A DNA stretch of 64,000 nucleotides from Clostridia bacterium. GTDB lineage: Bacteria > Bacillota > Clostridia > Oscillospirales > CAG-272. Below, one piece after another: positions 45,246 to 53,200 of this stretch. The notes beneath the pieces are model-generated. The model did no database searches and had not been told where the DNA came from. It saw nothing but the letters and a program-made list of their open reading frames with translations. The stretch spans positions 1-64,000 of the forward strand of contig JAFTXX010000050.1 of NCBI GenBank assembly GCA_017461475.1, given 5' to 3'. Numbering within the stretch: the first letter of the stretch is position 1; every line of letters begins with the position of its first letter. A program made the position numbers and the translations under genes.

Positions 45246-46073
45246 TCATTTCAAGGTTAAATTCTTATCTGCAAAAATCTTGCGATAGGTTTCAAGCTCG
45301 CTTTCGGTTATTTTCTTTGCGACATCAAACGGGTACGCCATACCGAGCGTTTCATATTTGCTTGCACCAAGCGTATGATACGGCATCAGGGTGACCTGCT
45401 TAACCGAAGGAAGCGAAGAAACAAACTCGGCAACCGCGGTCATTTCGCTTTCGCTATTGTTAAAATCGGGAATGACGGGCACACGAATCCATATATCCTT
45501 GCCCATGTCCGAAAGCTTCTTTGCATTTTCCAGAATAAGCATATTGGGAACACCGGTGTACTCCTTATGCACACTCGGTGTAATACATTTAATATCGTAA
45601 AGATACAAGTCGCAAAATGGCAGTGTTTTTTCAATCTCACTCCATTTTGCATAGCCCGATGTATCAATTGCAGTATGTATACCGAGTTCTTTTATGCGTG
45701 AAAGCGCCTCGGCAACAAAATCCGCTTGCATAAGGCACTCTCCGCCTGAAAATGTTACGCCGCCGTCCTCTGCATAGAAAATGCGGTCTTTTAACACTTC
45801 GCCTATGAGTGTGTCCACATCTATTTCCCTGCCGCATACTTTCAGTGCATCGGCAGGGCATTTTTCTGCATCTGTAAGATTCTTTTTCTCGCCGCAACGT
45901 TTGCACCCGATGCATTTTTCTGCAAAGTATTGCAGTTTCGGGGACGGTGTAAGCCCCTCGGGGTTATGGCACCACTTGCAACGAAGCGGACAGCCTTTCA
46001 TAAAAACGGTTGTTCTTATCCCGGGTCCATCGTGCGTGGAGAATCTCTGTATATCAAAAATCGTTCCTGTCAT
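45246..46073 (-). CDS. Glycyl radical enzyme activase (radical SAM)
   Basis: 275 aa. The radical-SAM cluster motif CPLRCKWC (C-x3-C-x2-C) is near residue 28, followed by a ferredoxin-like insert with six or more cysteines (CIGCKRCGEKKNLTDAEKCP) typical of activases of GREs other than PFL. FSGGECLMQADF is the GGE motif. It installs the glycyl radical on the downstream enzyme. Confidence 0.92.
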   Translation of the reverse strand: MTGTIFDIQRFSTHDGPGIRTTVFMKGCPLRCKWCHNPEGLTPSPKLQYFAEKCIGCKRCGEKKNLTDAEKCPADALKVCGREIDVDTLIGEVLKDRIFYAEDGGVTFSGGECLMQADFVAEALSRIKELGIHTAIDTSGYAKWSEIEKTLPFCDLYLYDIKCITPSVHKEYTGVPNMLILENAKKLSDMGKDIWIRVPVIPDFNNSESEMTAVAEFVSSLPSVKQVTLMPYHTLGASKYETLGMAYPFDVAKKITESELETYRKIFADKNLTLK

Positions 46074-46359
46074 TTTCTTTCTTATCAGGGTTCTTTGGGA
46101 ACCAACCTTTTTTTACACGTTTTCTTTGCTCAAAGAGCTCCTTAATGCTCCAAAAGCAGGAGCAGCCAACAACTCCAAGTGCAGATGAAATTACCGTACT
46201 CTCTACAAACAAGGATAAAACGGTAAATAATATGCCAACCAGGAGAAAGGCAGGCCACGCCTTACATCCTATGTAATATTCAACTTTAATAACGATCGGA
46301 TGGAAGAGTCCAATACACAAAAAAGATATTATAGCTATAATAAAACCTGTTAAATTCAT
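46054..46359 (-). CDS. DUF4491-like small membrane protein
   Basis: 101 aa with three hydrophobic segments; FHPIVIKVEYYIGCKAWPAFLLVG matches the DUF4491 core. Overlaps the activase start by 20 bases. AAAGGGG precedes the ATG. Function unknown. Confidence 0.78.
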   Translation of the reverse strand: MNLTGFIIAIISFLCIGLFHPIVIKVEYYIGCKAWPAFLLVGILFTVLSLFVESTVISSALGVVGCSCFWSIKELFEQRKRVKKGWFPKNPDKKENDRNDF

Positions 46360-46369
46360 GTGGTCCCCT

Positions 46370-46759
46370 TTATTTTTCAGGCGGAACTGTTTTGACTATA
46401 AAAAGCATGCTTACTAAAAATCCAATATATAGTGCAAATACAACTATTAATCCTAAAATGCTGTTTTTTAACAAAAACGCCGCAATTGCAATTTGACAAG
46501 AAACAAATAAAATAAGCAAAACCTTTTGGTGCAGTGATAATCCGCCCTTCGCAAGATATTTTAACAAATATCGCTTATACAACTTACCTGATTTAAACTT
46601 TTTATATAGTTTTTCGGAGCTGTTCAAAAACGAAAAAGAAGCCAATAAATATAATGGAACCGTAGGCAGTATGGGAAGAAAAATGCCAAGCGTACCCAAT
46701 ACAAATGAAAGGCTTCCGACAACTATCCATACAGCTCGTTTCATCTTGCACGACACCAT
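46370..46759 (-). CDS. YbaN/DUF454-family membrane protein
   Basis: 129 aa. LGTLGIFLPILPTVPLYLLASF is diagnostic for the YbaN (DUF454) family of inner-membrane proteins, with unknown function. Three or four helices. The ATG overlaps the upstream gene by 19 bases; a downstream ATG is possible. Confidence 0.82.
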   Translation of the reverse strand: MVSCKMKRAVWIVVGSLSFVLGTLGIFLPILPTVPLYLLASFSFLNSSEKLYKKFKSGKLYKRYLLKYLAKGGLSLHQKVLLILFVSCQIAIAAFLLKNSILGLIVVFALYIGFLVSMLFIVKTVPPEK

Positions 46760-47166
46760 TTTACCCCAAATAGTACTCCCGATATAGCAAGTGCCATTCC
46801 AAGCCCTGTATAAAAGAAAGCAAAAAATTTTTCCGGAAGAAAGTTACCTTTTCTTAAAACTATTCCTAAAACCATCATAAATGCCATAGTCAAATAACCT
46901 TTGGCATCGAACATATGTAAAAACAACATTTTTTCATTTTTGTAGTTTAAAATTCTTATTTCGTTTTTTGAAACGATTCTCCTAAACATAAATACAAAGC
47001 CGACAAAAACTAAAAACGATAAAAATACTAAAATCGCATTATGTGCCGCGTTATTAGACCAAGATCCGACAAAGGAGTTGATACCGATACTCAAAATATT
47101 ACATCCGGCTATCAGCCAAACAATTGCTGCTGCAAATAACAAGTTTTCTTTCTTGATTTTTAACAT
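46741..47166 (-). CDS. Four-helix membrane protein, unknown function
   Basis: 141 aa with four membrane helices and a basic cytoplasmic loop (RRIVSKNEIRILNYKNEK). The ATG at 47166 follows GGAGG at five bases. Forms a trio of small membrane proteins with the DUF4491-like and YbaN-like genes between the cytochrome and radical-enzyme genes. Confidence 0.7.
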   Translation of the reverse strand: MLKIKKENLLFAAAIVWLIAGCNILSIGINSFVGSWSNNAAHNAILVFLSFLVFVGFVFMFRRIVSKNEIRILNYKNEKMLFLHMFDAKGYLTMAFMMVLGIVLRKGNFLPEKFFAFFYTGLGMALAISGVLFGVKWCRAR

Positions 47167-47221
47167 ACAATCCTCCAAAACCAGCGGGCTACAATACTTG
47201 CAATCATTTCTTCCGTAATTT

Positions 47222-47262
47222 GTTATACCGAACCGCGGCTTTCGCCGCAGTTCGGGTATAAC
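47222..47262 (-). other. Stem-loop between cytochrome and membrane-protein genes
   Basis: GTTATACC...GGTATAAC arms enclosing CGAAC and GCGGC pairs with a GAAA-type loop, about 19 bp in all. No U-run follows, so it may be an RNA-processing or stabilising site rather than a terminator. Confidence 0.6.
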
Positions 47263-47269
47263 CGTAACA

Positions 47270-50245
47270 TTATTCAGCGCACAATTTCAAGACGCGAAGT
47301 ACGTCAATAAGCGACTGTTTGCCGTCGCCGTTCAAATCTCCGTTTGCAATATTACTGTCGTTGAGAACCGCTCTAATGAGCATCATAACATCCGCTATGG
47401 TTACGGAGCCGTCATTGTTAATGTCTCCGACTATGGTCTGCTCAAACTCTGTACCGATGCTGAGCACGAAATTGCAAAGGTCGGTGAGTTCTTCTTCGGT
47501 TAAATCATTGGCATCGCCGTGTGTTCCCGTAACATTTCTTGCCGTGAGAACGTCCATTATGGTTGCGGCACTGCCGTCATGCAGATACGGAGCAGTACGC
47601 CAAGCCTCAATGAGCGGAGGTACGAGGAGTCCGCGTGTTTCGGTTTCGGACTGAACATAGTTGTCATACACAAGCATGTCTGCACCGTAAAGCTCGCCCG
47701 AATGGCAGCTTGCGCAGTTTGCTTTGCCGTTAAAGAGTGCTTTACCGCGCAGAGCACTTGCGCTAAGTTTTCCGTCTTCAAGATACGGGCTTTCCACTGC
47801 GGTTAGGCTCTCGGTAAATGCATCAATCTTAAGCATCTCGCTTTCAGGGAAAGACGCATTGAAGCAAATGTACTTAAGTCCTGCACGGTTAGCGGTAGCG
47901 GTATCAGCACGGATACCCGAAGCCATTACTCTGCCACGCTCCCATGAGCCGACCATGCTTCTTGCCTGCTTGGGTGTACCGATGCCGTCATTCATATTAT
48001 CCCAGTTCAGTGCATCTGCACGTGCATCTGGATGACAGCTTGCACAGCTCTGCCACTGTCCCATACAAATAGTCGCATCGTTCCAGAGTCGTTCGCCGCC
48101 GCGAACGTCGTCCTCTGCCTTGTTAGTTTCAAGCGTAATGGTGCTCAACTTTTTCGTGTCAATATCATAGATGCTGATGCTGCCGCTATAGTAGTTGGCG
48201 GTATAAACCTTGTCGTTCATAAGCTCGATACCGCGAGGACCATCCTCGCCGAGAGAAACACGCTTTTTGAACTCGCTTGTAAACGTAAGGTCTTGCGCAA
48301 TATCTTCGGGAGTTTCAAGGAAACCGTTACCACCGAGAGTGCCTGCGTGAACCTTTTCAATCTTTTCGCGGAGTCCTTCTCTGTCAAGAATAATAAGATC
48401 TCTTGTGCCTGAAATGGAAAGCACGATTTTGTCGTCACTAACATCAATGCCCCATGGATTTGCAGCACCGAGGTCTAAATCATCGACAAGCATCGTTGCA
48501 CGGACAGTATTGTCCAAAGTGCGAATCTCTGTTACTGCATTTGTATAGATCCAACCGCGGTCAACATGGGTTGTCGCAACATTCCAGCGGCCGAGTGCAT
48601 GCGAAACGTAGAGATATTTACCATCGGGCGAAAGTGCAATGTCCTTAAGGTTTGTGGAACCGCTGACCATAGTAACCGTTTTGCTTACCGACATATCGGC
48701 AGTATCAAGCAAAACAATTTCGGATGAAACGGTATCATCGGTCATGTCCCCTGTCGGCAGATGACCGCCAACATAGAGGTCTGTGCCTCTTATCGCCATG
48801 CTCATCGGCTCTCTTGTTACATAAACCGCTCTGCCGGCAAAAGTACCGTCTACAATGACTCCGTCTGTAAGCGCCACAGCCTGTACAGTTCCGCCGAAAC
48901 GGTTGGCAACGTACAAAGTAGCACCATCCTCGCTAAGTGCGAGTGCGCTCGGAGTATGTCCAACTTTTACACTGCCGCACGCTACTCCCGAAGCGGCATC
49001 AAAAACCTCTACCTTGCCGTTTGCAACGCCGGTAGCAACATAAAGATACTTGCCGTCTGCGCTTAAAGCCAAAGTGTTCGGCTTATCGCTGACAGAGATT
49101 TCATTTATCAGTTTACCGGAAATATGGTCAACAACTTCAACGGTATTATTGGTTTCATCGGCAACATAAACACGGTTTGTAAGTACCGAGCCAACCACAT
49201 CAATAGGAGAACGGTAGTTCACCGAACTCGTTTCGGGAGTAAAAGAAGTATCATTACCGATGCCGGCAAAAACACTTTCATCTATATGGTCAAGAACCTG
49301 AATATTCGATGCTTTAGTGTCGCAATCAAGGCTCCATACGATTTCAGTTCCGTTTGCGTCTACGGGAAGAGTAACCTCTATCGCCGCATGTCCTTCTGCG
49401 CCGCCATGACCGCCCCAGTTTACAAATACAAGATTTCCGTTATCCAGAACGTCAAGCGCTCCAAGGAATGCAAGTGTTACGCCACTGAGGTCATCCTGAC
49501 CGATTTGCCAAAGCTCTTCTTTAGTGTCTGCATCAAAGCATGTGATAAGGCAGGAGCTGCCTCCGGAAACAATAACATTTCCGTCAGCATCTTTCACAGC
49601 GGTAAAACCGCCTGCAGGATATTCCGCAAGCTTCTCACCTGAAGAAGAATACTCTATGGTTTTGTCTGCACTCATAGATGCAACCAGATATGTGCCCTCT
49701 TCGGTCTTATGTATCTGGCGGACTTGTCCGTGTGCGCTTGTCGCACCCGGCCAATCGGCAAGCTGCTCATCGGCACTGCCAAGGCTCTTGCGAACATTAC
49801 CCTGTGCGTCAAGCTCAACTATGCGGATATGCGTGCTGTACGCTTCACAGATAAGCACGCCTCCGTCGGAGAGTACCTGCGAGGTATGGTTCTCACCACC
49901 ATCCGGAACAGTATATGTCCAGAGTATTTCATAACCGGTGGTATTCGGATAATCCGGTCTTACCATGTACACAGTCGAGCCAGTGGAGGCACGCGATGCA
50001 AAGACGATATTGCCGTTCGAAAGCATGTCTGCATCGTTAACCTCTGTCCAGCCAATATCAGCCTTCGGAAGTTGCCACACAGTCTCGCCGTCTTCATCGA
50101 CGATTGCAATTTTGTCCATACCGCTGCCGCTTAGGAGCACCTTGTGCATATCACCGGTTGTGTTTGCTACAGCAAGAGGTACGTAGCAAAGTATCATAAC
50201 CACCGCAAGTAAGGTGGCAATTATTTGTTTAGATTTTGATTTCAT
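47270..50245 (-). CDS. Secreted di-haem cytochrome-peroxidase-like protein with dockerin
   Basis: 991 aa. Signal peptide (1-27). Residues about 30-320 form a propeller-like repeat region and 330-690 a YVTN-type beta-propeller (ALSADGKYLYVATG and similar). Two haem-c sites follow: C734-x-x-C737-H738 and C844-x-x-C847-H848, with AWRTAPYLHDGSAATIMDVL as in di-haem cytochrome c peroxidase/MauG proteins. The last 50 residues are a type I dockerin (GDINNDGSVTIADVMML and GDLNGDGKQSLIDVLR), which would dock it on a cohesin. GGAGG precedes the ATG at eight bases. A dockerin on a c-type cytochrome is very unusual. Confidence 0.88.
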   Translation of the reverse strand: MKSKSKQIIATLLAVVMILCYVPLAVANTTGDMHKVLLSGSGMDKIAIVDEDGETVWQLPKADIGWTEVNDADMLSNGNIVFASRASTGSTVYMVRPDYPNTTGYEILWTYTVPDGGENHTSQVLSDGGVLICEAYSTHIRIVELDAQGNVRKSLGSADEQLADWPGATSAHGQVRQIHKTEEGTYLVASMSADKTIEYSSSGEKLAEYPAGGFTAVKDADGNVIVSGGSSCLITCFDADTKEELWQIGQDDLSGVTLAFLGALDVLDNGNLVFVNWGGHGGAEGHAAIEVTLPVDANGTEIVWSLDCDTKASNIQVLDHIDESVFAGIGNDTSFTPETSSVNYRSPIDVVGSVLTNRVYVADETNNTVEVVDHISGKLINEISVSDKPNTLALSADGKYLYVATGVANGKVEVFDAASGVACGSVKVGHTPSALALSEDGATLYVANRFGGTVQAVALTDGVIVDGTFAGRAVYVTREPMSMAIRGTDLYVGGHLPTGDMTDDTVSSEIVLLDTADMSVSKTVTMVSGSTNLKDIALSPDGKYLYVSHALGRWNVATTHVDRGWIYTNAVTEIRTLDNTVRATMLVDDLDLGAANPWGIDVSDDKIVLSISGTRDLIILDREGLREKIEKVHAGTLGGNGFLETPEDIAQDLTFTSEFKKRVSLGEDGPRGIELMNDKVYTANYYSGSISIYDIDTKKLSTITLETNKAEDDVRGGERLWNDATICMGQWQSCASCHPDARADALNWDNMNDGIGTPKQARSMVGSWERGRVMASGIRADTATANRAGLKYICFNASFPESEMLKIDAFTESLTAVESPYLEDGKLSASALRGKALFNGKANCASCHSGELYGADMLVYDNYVQSETETRGLLVPPLIEAWRTAPYLHDGSAATIMDVLTARNVTGTHGDANDLTEEELTDLCNFVLSIGTEFEQTIVGDINNDGSVTIADVMMLIRAVLNDSNIANGDLNGDGKQSLIDVLRVLKLCAE

Positions 50246-50259
50246 TTATTCTGCCTCCT

Positions 50260-53200
50260 TTACTCCGGTAAATTGGTATACGCATTCAGCGGCTTGCTCG
50301 CAGTTGGCCAGCCGGGCCATTTTGCATTATGAGATGCCAATGCCGATTCATGGTCGCTGTCATAAAGCTTTGTTCCGTTTAGGATAGCGGCACGGTTTGC
50401 GGCTTCCATAGCATTATAAAGGCCTACTCGCTCTACTCTCCATGCATCCATATCGTTATAAGCATACGGATTGATTTTAAGAGCGGGGTTACCGGGCACC
50501 ACGTCAAGGCCACGCCAGTCCACGTCGGGATTCGTCCGTAGTCTTTCAAGACCGCTCTTGATAATAGCAAGTGCGTTATCGTATTCTTCGCCCGTAAGTC
50601 CGCTTAAAATCGGACTCTTTTCGGGATTGTCGAAATAAATCAAGCTTGTAATCTTGCGGTAATCTATTGTTCGGGTGTCGCCGATTGCGGTACGCTCTGC
50701 CGCAGTCAAGGGCGATCTGCCGCCTGCGTTAAAGGTGTAGTTGGAGCTGTAATCACCGTAGTATGTACCGTTAAGGTCAACCCATTCGGCAATTCTGCGT
50801 TTTTCTGCATCTGTCAGAAGGCTCGCATGGCTCTCGTCTTCAAATATCTTTGCAATGAGAGGGCTTACATAGGAACCCCATGTCTTTGCGGAGTAGAAGG
50901 TTGTATCACCTGCGCCCACCGCACCGACAAGGTTTTCATGAGGGACACCGCTCTTGTTTCTGTCCTGCCACAAATTGATATATGCGGCATTGAAAATAAT
51001 ATCCTTATCGGGGACAAGCGAAAGACTTGCCGCAGGAGTATCATAACCGTGACAAGCAAGACAGTTGTTTGTGAAGATAGGCTGTACTTCGGTTAAGAAG
51101 TTCATAGTGGGAAGATCGGTATATTCAGCGAAATACGTAGGGTCATTATAGTCCACAAGTATTTCGGTACCGGTCTCAAAATCAACGATGCGTCTCTTTG
51201 GAACATCGGGAGTGTTCACTGCTATGGTCTTTGGCATATCGCTTCCCTCTACATAATCGGGATTCGGAACTACCTCGACATTTGCTTCAAGTGCCATGGG
51301 GGTATTTCTGCCGGTAGAAGTACTCGGTGCGGTACGTCTGTCCTCATGACAGCCAACGCATCCGGTCTGTTCGCCCGACTGTACCAGAGTACCTGTACGC
51401 ATGGACTGAATCATCCTGCCGTCTTCATCAAGAAGCTGGAAGTATACAAACGCATCCTGCGGTACTTCAAAATATGCCGAGCCGTCCTCGTATACGGGAA
51501 CCTCACCGATAACACGCTTTGCTTCAAGGCTATGCCAGTTTACAGCAGGAAGCTGGCTACCCTGACCGCCATATGAGTTTCCGGAAGCAACAAATTCTTT
51601 TGCCATAGATTCAACGATGCGAAGAGACTTAACGGTTCCGCGCTCTACGCCTTCCATGTGCGTACCCTGATATACATCCTGTACAAAGAAGGTACCGACC
51701 TCATCCTTATAATTACGGCGCTCGCTTGTTGCGATTTCCTTTTCACGGGGCATAATGACTCTTGCATCGAATGCACTCATTTTGGTAGCATCCTCGTAAA
51801 GCAGCGTTTCATTGCCGTAGGTATCAATAAGATAAATGCCCATCTTCTCGCTGCCACTCAGCATACGGGATACAAGGAACTGGTTTTCGCTAAGCGGTTC
51901 GGGGTCTTCGTACTTGATATTCAGGTTCAGATATGCGTCAATGTTAAGCTTATCGCCGGGTTCGGCAATCTTATCTTTGACGCTCTGCGGCCATGTCATT
52001 TCTACAGGTGCCTTACCGTCAACACCGCCGTTTGTACGGTCGATAATTGCAATAGCACCCCATGAACGGTCGTGGCAGGAGCTGAGTGTAGCAATGACCT
52101 TATTTGTACCGGGGATTGCCTTTGCCTCAATAGTGGCACCTGTGGGAGAGTTGTTACCGTAGTAGGTATCCTGCTTTGTGCCGTCCTCATATACCGTCCA
52201 GAGTCCCTGTGCACTACCAAAATCACGGTCGTTGTATTCCCAGCGGTCATAGATAATTCTGCCATCGGGAAGTACATCTGTAGGTCTCTCGAACAACGTA
52301 CTGTTCGTAATCTTTACAATGTTTGCGCCGTCAGCCTCCATGCGATAGATATTGGCTGAAATTCTCTTGTGACACATAACGTATTTCGGGTCACGTGTCG
52401 AGGAGAACACGATATTACCGCTCGGCATATAAAGCGGATCCATATCGTCCGCGGTTGACAAACTTGTAAGCTGCTTTGTACCCGTAACAGACAGTCTGTC
52501 ATCGCTGAGAGTGTATTCTACGATATTGTAGGTAGAATCACGGCTTTCGCGGTAGGACAAAAGTATCTTATTACTGTCATAAGAAACTTCAAGGTCACGG
52601 AAAAGACCGTCGCTATCCTCAAGAAGTGTTGTTACCTCGCCTGTCTTAAGGTTCAGCACACGCACAGCACCTCCGGGAGTGTAAAGGCTCTTTCCGCCGG
52701 TTTCTCCGTTATATGCGGGGAACATGGTGTGCGTATTATGATGATCCTTAACATACTGATTATGTACGGTAAAGATTATAAGACCGTCGCCGAATACGGG
52801 CGTCGAAATCTGAATTTCCTTTGCAAGTGCTTCCATCTCGGAAATCCACTCTGCAATTTCGGGTGAGTTTTCGGATATACCTCTGCGTGCCATATCCTCT
52901 TCGCGAGTGCGCATGGATGCAAGTGCATCAAGATATGCCGCACCACTTGGATATTCTTCTTCGGTGTACTTTTCGATATTCGCATTTACAAGGTCACTAA
53001 GGCTGGTAAAGTTTTCTTCCTTCCAACCTGTTGCATTCTCTACCTGCTCTACTGTGTTAAGCGTAAGTTCTTTGGGGAATGCAAAACTGCCGCGAATATC
53101 ATCCACGCAAACCATGCCCCAGCTTGTAACGCCTTCGACATCTTCGATCTGCATATACAGAATCTGTCCTTCCGTATATGTAAAATCGGCATTCCACTCA

